Source: Sphingomonas sp. IC-56
GTDB taxonomy: Bacteria > Pseudomonadota > Alphaproteobacteria > Sphingomonadales > Sphingomonadaceae
Direction: 5' to 3'
NCBI RefSeq assembly: GCF_021043375.1
Contig: NZ_JAJNDV010000002.1
Span: 248,001-312,000, forward strand
Length of the DNA: 64,000 nucleotides
Positions 43,061 through 51,335 of this stretch are shown here, piece after piece. Below the pieces are notes generated by a model that did no database searches, was not told where the DNA came from, and saw only the letters and a program-made list of their open reading frames with translations. The position numbers were made by a program, and so were the translations under genes. How positions within the stretch are numbered: the first letter of the stretch is position 1; each line of letters opens with the position of its first letter.

Positions 43061-44028
43061 TGGAAACGCGTTCGAACCATGTGCTGGTCGGCAGCGTCGT
43101 GCTGATCCTGTTGGCGATGCTGGCGCTGTTCATCGTCTGGCTGGCGCGGCTGGGCGGCGGCGACGAGCGGCAGTATGACATCTTCTTCAAGCAGGCCGTC
43201 GACGGGCTGAGCGCGGGTTCCGCGGTCAATTTCTCCGGCGTGCCATCGGGGCAGGTAAAGGAAATCTCGTTCTGGGCGCCCGATCCCAGCCTGGTGCGGG
43301 TGCGCGTGAGCGTGAAGCCCGAAGTGCCGATCCTGGAAGGGACCACTGCGTCGATCCAGGGCAGCTTCACGGGTCCGAGCACCGTGCAGCTGGACGGCGC
43401 GACCAAGGGTGCACCGCCGATCCGCTGCCCCGAGCAGAACCCCAAGGCGGCGTGCCCGCTGGGCGTGCCGATCATCCCGACCAAGCAGGGCGGCCTGGGT
43501 GCGCTGCTGAGCTCGGCGCCGCGGCTGCTGGAGCGCATCTCCACCCTGACCGAGCGGCTAGGCGAGCTGCTGGGCGACCGCAACCAGAACTCGATCGCCG
43601 GTATCCTGGCCAACACCAACCGGCTGACGCGTGCGCTGGCCGATCGCGGGCCGGAGATTGCCGCGACGCTGGCCGAGACGCGCATCGCGATCCAGAAGGC
43701 GGGCATCGCCTCGCAGCAGATCGGCGAGCTGGCATCGACCACCAACGGCGTGCTGGCCAACGACATCCGCCCGACGATCAACAACTTGAACAAGACGATC
43801 CAGCAGGCCGGGCGCAGCGTGGAAACGCTGGACCAGACGATCGGCGACGCGCGTCCGGGGCTGCAGGCGTTTTCCAAGAAGACCATCCCCGAAGTGGGTC
43901 AGCTGATCCAGGATCTGCGGGTCATGTCGACCTCGCTGGCCTCGGTCGCCGAAAAGCTGGACCAGGGCGGTGCGACGAGCCTGATCGGATCGCCCAAGCT
44001 GCCCGATTATGAGCCCAAGAAGAAGTGA
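43060..44028 (+). CDS. mlaD: MlaD-family MCE-domain lipid-binding protein
   Basis: 322 residues. One N-terminal membrane anchor (VLVGSVVLILLAMLALFIVWL, about 7-27), an MCE domain (about 38-118; YDIFFKQAVDGLSAGSAVNF to GPSTVQLDG), then a long helical region (about 140-310) with heptad-like Thr/Leu/Gln content that would form the periplasmic coiled-coil part. This is longer than E. coli MlaD (about 183) and closer to Pqi/mycobacterial-type single-MCE proteins. Overlaps mlaF by one base. Confidence 0.92.
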   Translation: METRSNHVLVGSVVLILLAMLALFIVWLARLGGGDERQYDIFFKQAVDGLSAGSAVNFSGVPSGQVKEISFWAPDPSLVRVRVSVKPEVPILEGTTASIQGSFTGPSTVQLDGATKGAPPIRCPEQNPKAACPLGVPIIPTKQGGLGALLSSAPRLLERISTLTERLGELLGDRNQNSIAGILANTNRLTRALADRGPEIAATLAETRIAIQKAGIASQQIGELASTTNGVLANDIRPTINNLNKTIQQAGRSVETLDQTIGDARPGLQAFSKKTIPEVGQLIQDLRVMSTSLASVAEKLDQGGATSLIGSPKLPDYEPKKK

Positions 44029-44036
44029 GGACCACC

Positions 44037-44630
44037 ATGACCAAGCGCGCCCTGATCCTCGCCCTTCCCCTTCTCACCCTGCCGCTGGCTGGCTGCATCT
44101 CATTTGGCGCCAAGACGCCGGAATCGCTGCTGACGCTGAGCCCCGCAGTGCAGCTGCCGGTGGGGGAATCGAAGCGTTCCAACCTTGCAGCGACGATTAC
44201 CGTGTCGGTGCCGTCGGTGCCGCAGGAACTGGCCGCCTCGCGGGTGCCGGTGCATACCGGCGGAACCGCGCTGGCCTATGTGAAGGATGCGCAGTGGGTG
44301 GAGCGGCCGTCGCAGCTGTTCGCACGGTTGCTGGGCGATACCATCTCGGCGCAGACCGGGCGGCTGGTGCTGAGCACGCGGCAGTCGCAGCTGGATCCCG
44401 GCGCCTATCTTCAAGGTGAGCTGCGCGCGTTCGGGATCAATGCCGATACGAGCGAGGCGGTGGTGACCTATGACGCGGCGCTGACCCGCGGGCCCGAGAC
44501 GGTGATCGAAAAGCGCCGTTTCGAAGCGCGGGTGCCCGTGGCGGTGGTGGAGCCCGCTCCGGTGGGCGTCGCGCTGAACCAGGCGGCCAACCAGGTTGCC
44601 GCGCAGGTTGCGGAGTGGGTTGGGCGCTGA
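44037..44630 (+). CDS. ABC-type transport auxiliary lipoprotein (PqiC/LptE-like fold)
   Basis: 197 residues from ATG 44037 with GAGG at 44027-44030. The lipobox is LPLAGC (Cys near residue 17), so it is an outer-membrane or periplasm-facing lipoprotein. TPESLLTLSPAVQLPVGES starts the ABC_trans_aux domain, and ALAYVKDAQWVERPSQLFAR is typical. It probably receives or tethers the MCE protein as PqiC does for PqiB. Last gene of the four-gene Mla-type operon; there is no MlaC-like gene nearby. Confidence 0.9.
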   Translation: MTKRALILALPLLTLPLAGCISFGAKTPESLLTLSPAVQLPVGESKRSNLAATITVSVPSVPQELAASRVPVHTGGTALAYVKDAQWVERPSQLFARLLGDTISAQTGRLVLSTRQSQLDPGAYLQGELRAFGINADTSEAVVTYDAALTRGPETVIEKRRFEARVPVAVVEPAPVGVALNQAANQVAAQVAEWVGR

Positions 44631-44649
44631 AGGCTAACTTCGCCCCTCC

Positions 44650-44753
44650 TGGCGCCCCGGCGAAGGTCCGGGCTCAGTTGCCGTGTAGTTCGTTACGGCA
44701 GACCGCGCTCACAAAGTGCATTGCAGCTGGCTCCGACCTGCGCCGGAGAACTC
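44650..44753. repeat. Palindromic element C, copy 2 (diverged)
   Basis: GGCGCCCCGGCGAAGGTCCG then GGCTCAGTTGCC corresponds to the left half of element C at 39623; the right half GGCTCCGACCTGCGCCGGAG is its imperfect complement. Lies between the Mla operon and the convergent isomerase gene. Confidence 0.65.
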
Positions 44754-44769
44754 CTCGTGGTGTACCCGC

Positions 44770-45639
44770 CTACTGCGCCCGGCGGATCGGCGCCTGGGCG
44801 TTGCAGATGTCGGCGCCGCCCATCGGCACGGTGAAGAAGGGCGGCTCGCGATTCTCGCGTGCGCGGATCCAGGCGGCGAAGCGGGGATTGTCGGTGGCAC
44901 GGTACTGGAAGCGGGGACGCTCGTCCTCGGGCAGCTGGCTGGCGAGGCGGACCGACAGGATCGGCGTGCGCTCGCCGGCACCTTCATAGACGCCGAGCGC
45001 GCCGGTGCCGCGCGGCAGGCTGGAAAGCCATTGCATGCCCTCGATCACGCGGCCGACGACGGCGATGTTGCGGTCGAGATGGCGCGGCGCATGCCCGATG
45101 ACGGTGTAGAGTTCGGCGCCGCTGCCGGTGCTGGGCGCCAGATCGCGCGCGACCCCGACCATGCCATAGCAATGGGTGAGCCACGACGCCTTGCCATCGG
45201 TGGCGAGCGGCCAGCCATCGGCGCTGTGGCCCGTGCGGGTGGCATAGCTGTCCGGCCTGGCAAGGGTGGTGACGCCGTCGAAGCGAGTCCACTCATATTC
45301 GGCAGGCGGATTGGCGATCACCAGTGGCGGCAGCGGCTTGCTCTCGGTCGCGTCGCCCCATTGCGTGACGTAATTGTCCTGGACGCGATACACGCTGGTG
45401 CCGTCCCACCAATGCGCCTGGGCGAGCTTGCGGATATTGGCGACATGCGCGGGAGCATAGCGCGGCGCGAGGCGCAGAATGGACTGGCGCCCGCCCTGAA
45501 GCGTGATGACGAGGATCTCATCGTCAGGGATCGCGCGCCAATCCGTGTCGATCGCGTCTGCCGGCGTGGGTGTCGCGGTCTGGGCATGAAGGGGCGGCGC
45601 GAGGGCGAGCGCGGCAAGCGCGAGACTGGACTTGAGCAT
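44770..45639 (-). CDS. Cyclophilin-type peptidyl-prolyl cis-trans isomerase, exported
   Basis: 289 residues. MLKSSLALAALALAPPLHAQ is a signal peptide. The cyclophilin fold is seen in APAHVANIRKLAQAHWWDGT, SVYRVQDNYVTQWGD, the GMVGVARDL segment, ELYTVIGHAPRHLDRNIAVVGRV and GMQWLSSL. A long insert separates the first strands from the core (about residues 105-150), and the C-terminus extends past the fold. Probably a periplasmic foldase. It converges on the Mla operon and lies 77 bp upstream of the tRNA-Ser gene on the opposite strand. Confidence 0.87.
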   Translation of the reverse strand: MLKSSLALAALALAPPLHAQTATPTPADAIDTDWRAIPDDEILVITLQGGRQSILRLAPRYAPAHVANIRKLAQAHWWDGTSVYRVQDNYVTQWGDATESKPLPPLVIANPPAEYEWTRFDGVTTLARPDSYATRTGHSADGWPLATDGKASWLTHCYGMVGVARDLAPSTGSGAELYTVIGHAPRHLDRNIAVVGRVIEGMQWLSSLPRGTGALGVYEGAGERTPILSVRLASQLPEDERPRFQYRATDNPRFAAWIRARENREPPFFTVPMGGADICNAQAPIRRAQ

Positions 45640-45716
45640 GGGCAGAAGACTGACATGGCAAAGCCAGCTTGCCTAGCCCGCCCGCGCACGCTAGGGCCGC
45701 GCGTTCCAGAGCATGC

Positions 45717-45807
45717 GGAGCGGTGGCCGAGTGGTCGAAGGCGCTCGCCTGGAAAGTGAGTATACGGCAAAACCGTATCGAGGGTTCGAATCCCTCCCGC
45801 TCCGCCA
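45717..45807 (+). tRNA. tRNA-Ser (anticodon GGA)
   Basis: GGAGCGG (45717-45723) pairs with CCGCTCC (45797-45803), then G and encoded CCA. The D-arm GGCCGAGTGGTCGAAGGC, anticodon loop CTGGAAA in the stem CTCGC/GTGAG, a long variable arm (TACGGCAAAACCGTA) and the T-arm GGGTTCGAATCCC are present: a class II tRNA. An integrase gene follows 154 bp downstream. Confidence 0.96.
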
Positions 45808-45911
45808 TTTACGCCCCTTTGGGGGCTCGCCAAAACCCCCTTAAAGCGCTATAAAACCTCATGAAATCGGGCGTTCTTCGTCTCATCGGATTTCACTCAA
45901 TCCTACCACTT

Positions 45912-45930
45912 CCCACCACAATGTGGTGGG
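45912..45930. promoter_or_regulatory. Perfect inverted repeat upstream of integrase
   Basis: CCCACCAC-AAT-GTGGTGGG, an 8-bp perfect stem 32 bp before the integrase start. Its place between tRNA end and integrase suits an integrase or excisionase arm site, or an operator. The in-frame GTG at 45923 lies within it and is not a likely start. Confidence 0.5.
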
Positions 45931-45961
45931 TAAAATGATGGGTATTTTGGGAGCGAGGGTT

Positions 45962-47125
45962 ATGGGAAAGCTCACCGCGCTTAAGATACGCTCACTGGCT
46001 GAGCCGGGGCGATATGCCGATGGCGACGGCCTTTTTCTCGACGTGACCGGCAAAGCAGCCGGCAAATGGGTTCTTCGGATTCAGTCAAATGGGCGGCGAA
46101 GGGAAATCGGCCTGGGATCGCTGAAGAACATCTCGTTGGCGGACGCACGCGATTCTGCGTTCGTCATGCGCAAGAAGATCGCGCAGGGAATCGACCCAGT
46201 CGCGGAGCGAAAGCAGGAACGGCAGACTGTCCCGACCTTCCGTGATGCGGCCAAACTCGTGCACGAGGAGCACGAAAAGGCTTGGAAGAACGGCAAGCAC
46301 CAGAACCAATGGCTTGCGACACTGACCACCTACGCCTTCCCAAAGATCGGGGACCTCACGGTGGACAAGATCGAGGGTCCCGCGATCCGGGAGGTTCTGA
46401 TCCCGATCTGGCTTTCCAAGCCGGAGACGGCGAGGCGGGTACGGCAACGCATCGGCACGGTTCTCGATTGGGCTTGCGCCAATGGCTTTCGCGCAACCGA
46501 AGCGCCGATGCGGTCGCTGTCCAAGGGATTACCACGGCAGCCCAAGAAGGACGGCCATTTCGCCGCAATGCCCTATGCGGACGTACCGAATTTCGTGGAG
46601 AAGCTTGGCGAACGCGAGTCCGTTGGGCGGCTCGCGTTGGAAGCGTTCATTCTGACAGCCGCGCGGTCGGGTGAGATACGCGGCGCACTCTGGTCGGAGC
46701 TGGATTTGCCGGCCGGCCTTTGGACGATCCCCGCCGCTCGCATGAAGATGGGACGCCCCCATGTCGTGCCTCTCTCGCCCGAAGCCGTCGCCGTGTTTGA
46801 GCGCGCCAGAAGCTTCAAGGCTGGCGCGAGCGACCTGGTGTTTCCGGGCCAGAATGGGAAGAAACCGCTGTCCGACATGACCCTTCTCAAGATCCTGCGA
46901 GACATGAGCCTTCCGGTCACAGTGCACGGATTTCGTTCTGCGTTTCGCGACTGGGTTGCCGAACAGACGGATTATTCAGGGGAGATCGCAGAAGCCGCGC
47001 TCGCCCACACGGTCTCAAACAAGGCGGAGGCTGCCTATCGCCGTACCGATTTCCTCGATAAGCGTCGCCTGCTCATGCGCGACTGGGCAGCATTCTGCAG
47101 AGGCTCGAGCTTCCAGACTCGCTAG
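45962..47125 (+). CDS. Tyrosine-type site-specific integrase (P4-type, DUF4102 N-terminus)
   Basis: 387 residues from ATG 45962 (MGKLTALKIRSLAEPGRYAD, typical start; GAGCGAGGG upstream). The N-terminal arm-binding domain (DGDGLFLDVTGKAAGKWVLRI) is followed by the core-binding SAM-like domain and the catalytic domain: Arg in TAARSGEIRGALW, HGFRSAFRDW (HxxR), and Tyr in NKAEAAYRRTDFLDKRR. All key residues are present, so it may be active. Its position after tRNA-Ser fits integration at the tRNA 3' end. Confidence 0.93.
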   Translation: MGKLTALKIRSLAEPGRYADGDGLFLDVTGKAAGKWVLRIQSNGRRREIGLGSLKNISLADARDSAFVMRKKIAQGIDPVAERKQERQTVPTFRDAAKLVHEEHEKAWKNGKHQNQWLATLTTYAFPKIGDLTVDKIEGPAIREVLIPIWLSKPETARRVRQRIGTVLDWACANGFRATEAPMRSLSKGLPRQPKKDGHFAAMPYADVPNFVEKLGERESVGRLALEAFILTAARSGEIRGALWSELDLPAGLWTIPAARMKMGRPHVVPLSPEAVAVFERARSFKAGASDLVFPGQNGKKPLSDMTLLKILRDMSLPVTVHGFRSAFRDWVAEQTDYSGEIAEAALAHTVSNKAEAAYRRTDFLDKRRLLMRDWAAFCRGSSFQTR

Positions 47126-48251
47126 CTTAAGCAATATGACGATGTCTTGGCTCTGCATATAACCTCGCATGTCCGCTGTCCAAGGCCTGAGGACAGACAT
47201 GGTTCATGCCTTATATTGTCAGCGGCGGCGCCCGACCCGACAATGAGTCAGGGCATTAGCGCCACGGGAATGGGGGTGCGGAATCGTCATGGACTGAGCA
47301 ATCCCTGCTCAGGAGTTCCTCCTTGTCATTTCTATAAGTCCTTCTGCCAAATTGCTGCCAGCGCCTCTCGCAACTCCGTCGATCGTACCGCTAAAACGCG
47401 GCTGCAAACCTTTACCCGCCGTCGCATTTCCGAACCGCTGACCTCTCAATGGACGGACCCTGCACCCTCTGGTGAGACTTTCTCGCTCCAACTAGCGCGC
47501 CATGGCGAGAGTTGCTGGCTCTCACCGAATGCTGTCGCGGCCGGATGATTGTTTTGCCTGCAAAACATTTTGGGACTGGGCAACGGGCGCATAGCTGCCG
47601 GCCACTGTCAGATCCTTCGGGATGCTCGCGCGTATCGAGCGGCGCTATCGTCTTCCGAGCGACTATTTCCGCGCGAAGCTGTCAAGCGTTCGTCGTGCAA
47701 CGCTCGGCCGCGAAAGTCTCGCAGTGTCCCCGTCCGAACGTAAGCGGCTGGCGTGGCATCTAACCAAGCTTGGGAGGTGCTCATTCCGTCCGCGGCGTTC
47801 AAGAACGCCATTTCTTCCTTTTTCGGTAAACGGCCCTTGCTGCCGGCGCTCACGAAGCCGAGTTCGATGACGTCTTCATGTTCACAATTCCTGGCTTTCC
47901 CCCATTGGAAGAACGTTAGGCCATGGCAGGCTCAATGTAGCGCACCGAGGCTCAGAAAATGTTATGATGCACCTTGGTCGTGGTACTCGGCAGCTCGCGG
48001 AGAGGGTTAGCCGGGCGGGAAAAGCATGATTGGACATGCGCTTGCGCAGGACCGATGTCGCGGAAGCGGCGCTGTCCGATATGTGTAAGCCCTAGGCTCC
48101 ATCGTAGCGCTTGCAGGAAAATGGCATCAGGATCACGCGTGGGCTCACCGGTAGCCGAGGCGAGGCCCCCAGCTTATGGCTACCGGACCACCCTCAACTT
48201 AGTCCGCGAAATCTGGGAAGCGGCGTAAGCCCCACCCTACCCTCCCCCGCC
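47126..48251. other. Gene-poor island segment
   Basis: About 1.1 kb without a convincing complete gene. Short open frames exist on both strands with many stops. A possible recombinase remnant is at 47622-47774, and two other fragments look protein-like (minus strand near 47340-47430, ending ELREALAAIWQKDL; plus strand near 47845-47925, ending FTIPGFPPLEER), which suggests decayed coding DNA. Confidence 0.5.
47622..47774 (+). pseudogene. Possible remnant of a large tyrosine recombinase
   Basis: About 50 codons read MLARIERRYRLPSDYFRAKL and then end in SPSERKRLAWHL, which resembles the YGLP...FRRKL...SPSERRRLAWHLP segment of large (about 700 aa) phage-integrase-like proteins I know from alphaproteobacterial islands. 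The expected continuation DDF is missing and the frame then becomes non-family. Only a resemblance by eye; low confidence. Confidence 0.3.
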
Positions 48252-48467
48252 TCAGCTCTCGCCTTCTGTTTCCGCTTCATAGCAGATGGGATGCTGCATC
48301 CACTGATTGATCGCGGACTCACGCCAGCCCGCGCAGCGGGTGCTGATCTGAATGTTCCTCGGGAAAGTGCCGTTCTGCATCTTGCGGTACATGGTCGAGC
48401 GGCTGAGGCCGGTGCGTTCGAGGACGGTTTTGAGGCGGAGGATCCTCTCGGGGGTGCTGGTCTTCAT
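48252..48467 (-). CDS. AlpA-family helix-turn-helix regulator (excisionase-like)
   Basis: 71 residues. RILRLKTVLERTGLSRSTMY is the AlpA/MerR-like helix-turn-helix, MQNGTFPRNIQISTRCAGWR the wing, and INQWMQ the C-terminal signature. AlpA proteins activate or direct excision of P4-type islands, in line with the integrase 1.1 kb away. No other gene is close. Intact length. Confidence 0.85.
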   Translation of the reverse strand: MKTSTPERILRLKTVLERTGLSRSTMYRKMQNGTFPRNIQISTRCAGWRESAINQWMQHPICYEAETEGES

Positions 48468-49188
48468 CAGCGGTTCTTACGACTGGCGCACCTGGATGGT
48501 GCTTCCTCGGCTATTTTGAACCTGCACCATGGAGGGCGAAAACTACTCTAAAGTGCTCGCAGGTACCTTTGTAGTGCAACCGGGGCCCGAGGCGGTTGGG
48601 TAATGTTCCACGGCGCGTCACGCTTGCCACGTGATCGCGCTCTACGACGCTGCGCGTCGCCGAATCTCTCCGCGGCGTCTCGTTCCATTCGGATGACGGC
48701 CGAATGACGTGAGTGCCGGCGAAGCCGGCTGAAGCGGAACGCGGGGACCAAGTGCGCGCACACTGGCGCGCTCCTGCGGAGACGCCAGGGGTCGCAGCTT
48801 CTTTATGCCGCGTGGCGCGCTCGATCCGGCCGGAAGGCGCGGCGACGGCTGGCACACGGGCGCGTGCGCACGCCGCCGCGACGGCCCGCCGGATCCGAGA
48901 GAGCGGCTTTGGTGCAGCGCCGATGACGCTGGGCAGCGCTGCGCGCTGATCGGCTGCGGACGCGCCGCTAGTCGGCGCGGCGTTGTGCCTCCGGCACTCG
49001 ATCTGGCGAGTGGGCGTCACGGCCCTGTAGCCCCGCCGCGGCGTGCCGCAACCCGGCTGCGCCGGGTCTTCCACTGCGTTGCAGCCCTGCGGGTGCAGCC
49101 CGCCTTCGGTCGGCGGGGCTGTCGGTCCGCTCCTGCCGCCCACCCGCCATTCCGGCGCCGGTTGCGGTGGTTTTTAGGAGTGGGAGCG
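48468..49188. other. GC-rich non-coding segment upstream of ardC
   Basis: About 720 bp between the divergent alpA-like and ardC genes. Open frames on both strands are low-complexity Arg/Ala-rich shadows of high GC. Short inverted repeats are dense near 49060-49140 (for example GCCGACCGAAGGCGGGC on the minus strand). It may hold the ardC leader or a transfer/replication origin, but no specific site is recognisable. Confidence 0.45.
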
Positions 49189-50094
49189 ATGAGCAGGACC
49201 GAGAACCGCACGAGCATCTATGCCGAAGTGACTTCGCAAGTAATCGCCGAGTTGGAGCAGGGCCGACTCCCCTGGGCGCAGCCTTGGGATGCCGCGGCGT
49301 GCGGCTGCGCGATGCCGACAAATGCGGTGAGCGGGCGGCGCTATTCTGGCATCAACGTGCTGATCCTGTGGGCAGCGGTGATCGAGGGGGGTTACGCGTC
49401 GCAGGGCTGGCTGACCTACCGCCAAGCGCAGGCGGCGGGCGGGAACGTGCGCAAAGGGGAGCGCGGAACGACGATCTGCTATGCGGATCGCTTCACCCCC
49501 AGGGACGAGGCCGAGCGGGCGCGCGACGAGGATCGCGAGGCGCGGCAGCTGGCGTTCCTCAAGCGCTTCACCGTGTTCAACATCGATCAGTGCGAGGGGT
49601 TACCCGCTAGCTTCACGCCGGAACCACAAGTCGAACCGGCCGGGCCATTCGACTGTGTGCCGGAAGCGGATGCGCTGATGGAGGCGAGCGGGGCAGACCT
49701 CCGGATCGGGGGTGGCGAAGCCTATTACAGCCCATCTGGCGATTATGTCGCGGTGCCGCCGCAGCTGGCGTTTCATTCCAAGATCAACTGGTATCGGACG
49801 GTGCTGCACGAGCTGGGGCATTGGACCGGGCACAGGACACGGTTGAACCGCGATCAGGCCGGCGGCTTTGGCAGTGCAGCCTACGCGCGCGAGGAACTGG
49901 TTGCCGAGATGGCGAGCGCGTTCACCTGTGCGTCGCTGTCGATCCGGCCGACCGTGCGCCATGCTGATTATATCGGCAGCTGGCTGGCAGTGCTGCGCGA
50001 CGACGAGAAGGCAATCTTCCGGGCAGCGAGCGCGGCCAGCAAGGCTGCCGATTTCTTGCTCGGCTTCGTCTCGAACGAGGAGGCGCAGTCATGA
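49189..50094 (+). CDS. ardC: ArdC-like antirestriction protein (ssDNA-binding + zincin)
   Basis: 301 residues. The N-terminal ArdC/DUF1738 ssDNA-binding domain (about 8-140) shows YAEVTSQVIAELEQGRLPWA, SGRRYSGINVLILW, GWLTYRQAQAAGG and VRKGERGTTICY. The C-terminal zinc metallopeptidase domain has HELGHWTGH (about residue 206) with Glu in EELVAEMASAF. Proteins of this family protect incoming plasmid DNA during conjugation. AGGAGTGGGAG upstream supports ATG 49189; an open extension to 48805 is not family-like. Its stop overlaps the next gene (ATGA). Confidence 0.9.
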   Translation: MSRTENRTSIYAEVTSQVIAELEQGRLPWAQPWDAAACGCAMPTNAVSGRRYSGINVLILWAAVIEGGYASQGWLTYRQAQAAGGNVRKGERGTTICYADRFTPRDEAERARDEDREARQLAFLKRFTVFNIDQCEGLPASFTPEPQVEPAGPFDCVPEADALMEASGADLRIGGGEAYYSPSGDYVAVPPQLAFHSKINWYRTVLHELGHWTGHRTRLNRDQAGGFGSAAYAREELVAEMASAFTCASLSIRPTVRHADYIGSWLAVLRDDEKAIFRAASAASKAADFLLGFVSNEEAQS

Positions 50095-50300
50095 TCCGCT
50101 GGCTGGAACTGCGGCGGATGCGGCGCGCATATTGCCAGCTCCCCGAGCGCGATCGTGCAATCTTCGGATCGGTGCGGTTCGACGATCTCGACTATGTCCA
50201 GGCCGCAGAGCTCCACGGCTGCAGCATCGAGGAGGTGGAGCGGTCCATTGCGCGGGTGCTGGTGGCGCTCGACCGCGCGGCAACGATTAGGCGCGAATGA
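50091..50300 (+). CDS. Sigma-70 region 4-like small protein
   Basis: 69 residues: RRAYCQLPERDRAIFGSVRF, then DLDYVQAAELHGCSIEEVER and a helix ending LVALDRAA. This is the pattern of sigma factor region 4 (helix-turn-helix, A-E-L-x-G-C-S-x-E-x-V-E) without region 2. It overlaps ardC by 4 bp (ATGA), so it is translated with it. It may be a DNA-binding regulator of the ardC unit or of the nucleotidyltransferase gene downstream; not experimentally known. Confidence 0.75.
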   Translation: MIRWLELRRMRRAYCQLPERDRAIFGSVRFDDLDYVQAAELHGCSIEEVERSIARVLVALDRAATIRRE

Positions 50301-50307
50301 AGCCGCG

Positions 50308-50339
50308 ACACCTCGCCCGGCATTTGCCGGGCGAGGTGT
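50308..50339. promoter_or_regulatory. Perfect 15-bp hairpin before the nucleotidyltransferase-HEPN gene
   Basis: ACACCTCGCCCGGCA, loop TT, TGCCGGGCGAGGTGT: perfect stem starting 8 bp after the sigma-like stop and ending 33 bp before ATG 50373. No T-run follows, so it may be an operator or mRNA structure and not a simple terminator. Confidence 0.6.
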
Positions 50340-50372
50340 ACGTCGATGCCAGCGCAGGTTAGGATCAAAACC

Positions 50373-51296
50373 ATGAAGACGAGCCTCGACCATCTGCCGG
50401 CGGCTAAGCAGCGCGAGCTGGAACGCGTCGTGCAAATCCTGTTTGAGGAGTTTAGTGACGCGACGGCGATTGCGACGTCGGACTGGAAAAAGAACGCGCG
50501 CATCCTCAAGGTCATTCTCTACGGCAGCTATGCGCGTGGCGGCTGGATCGACGAGCCCCACACCGCCAAGGGCTATCAATCCGACTTCGACCTGCTGATC
50601 ATCGTCAACAACGACAAGCTCACCGATCGGGTCGAGTTCTGGTCGGCCGCGGAGGACCGGCTGAACCGCGAGTTGGCGATCACCAAGACGCTGCGCACGC
50701 CGGTCAACTTCATCGTGCACACGCTTGCCGAGGTGAACGACGGGCTGGCGCATGGGCGCTACTTCTTCATGGATGTCGCCCGCGACGGCATCGTGCTCTA
50801 CCAGAGCGAAGACACCGAGTTCCACCAGCCCAAGCCGAAGACCCCGCCGCAGGCGCTCGCGATGGCGCGGGAGTACTTCGCCGAGTGGTTCCCGGCTGCG
50901 ATGAAGCGCTTCGAAATCGCGCGCTTCGATATATCGAAAGGGTTCCTCAAGGATGCCGCGTTCGACCTGCACCAGGCAGTCGAGCGGCTTTACCACTGCG
51001 TCCAGCTAGTCTGCACCTTCTACACGCCGCATGTGCACAATCTTGGCTTCCTGCGTACCCAAGCCGAGCGGATTGACCCTCGCCTGATCGACGCATGGCC
51101 GCGTGACGATCGCGCCGATCGCGCACGTTTCGAGAAGCTCAAGGAAGCCTATGTGAAGGCGCGCTACTCGAAGCACTACCGGATCAGCGAAGAGGAGCTG
51201 GCGTGGCTCGGCGAGCGCGTCGAGGTGCTCGGTCAGGCCGTGCAGGTGATCTGCGAAGAACGCATCGCTGCACTGGAGCGCAGCGCCGCCGCGTGA
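50373..51296 (+). CDS. Single-chain nucleotidyltransferase-HEPN domain protein
   Basis: 307 residues from ATG 50373. The N-terminal minimal nucleotidyltransferase carries GSYARGGWIDEP with a downstream QSDFDLLIIV (Asp-x-Asp metal site) near residues 50-85. The C-terminal HEPN domain begins at ALAMAREYFAEWFPAAMKRF and includes AAFDLHQAVERLYHCVQLV and a YVKARYSKHYRIS segment with Arg/His. In HepT-MntA toxin-antitoxin pairs these are two proteins, where MntA AMPylates the HEPN RNase; here they are one chain. Family evidence is strong; activity as toxin or defence is inference. Confidence 0.85.
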   Translation: MKTSLDHLPAAKQRELERVVQILFEEFSDATAIATSDWKKNARILKVILYGSYARGGWIDEPHTAKGYQSDFDLLIIVNNDKLTDRVEFWSAAEDRLNRELAITKTLRTPVNFIVHTLAEVNDGLAHGRYFFMDVARDGIVLYQSEDTEFHQPKPKTPPQALAMAREYFAEWFPAAMKRFEIARFDISKGFLKDAAFDLHQAVERLYHCVQLVCTFYTPHVHNLGFLRTQAERIDPRLIDAWPRDDRADRARFEKLKEAYVKARYSKHYRISEEELAWLGERVEVLGQAVQVICEERIAALERSAAA

Positions 51297-51299
51297 TCG

Positions 51300-51324
51300 G
51301 CGCCGGGTGCGATGCACCCGGCGC
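51300..51324. terminator. Bidirectional hairpin between NTase-HEPN and mucR
   Basis: GCGCCGGGTGC, loop GAT, GCACCCGGCGC: perfect 11-bp stem starting just after the stop of the plus-strand gene, and 12 bp past the ancestral mucR stop at 51336 on the other strand. Confidence 0.75.
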
Positions 51325-51335
51325 GTGGAATACGT

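Noticed and set aside
45923..45961. Upstream in-frame GTG start for the integrase
   Set aside because: It lies in a perfect inverted repeat; MGKLTALKIRSL at 45962 is the usual start and has a purine-rich site before it.
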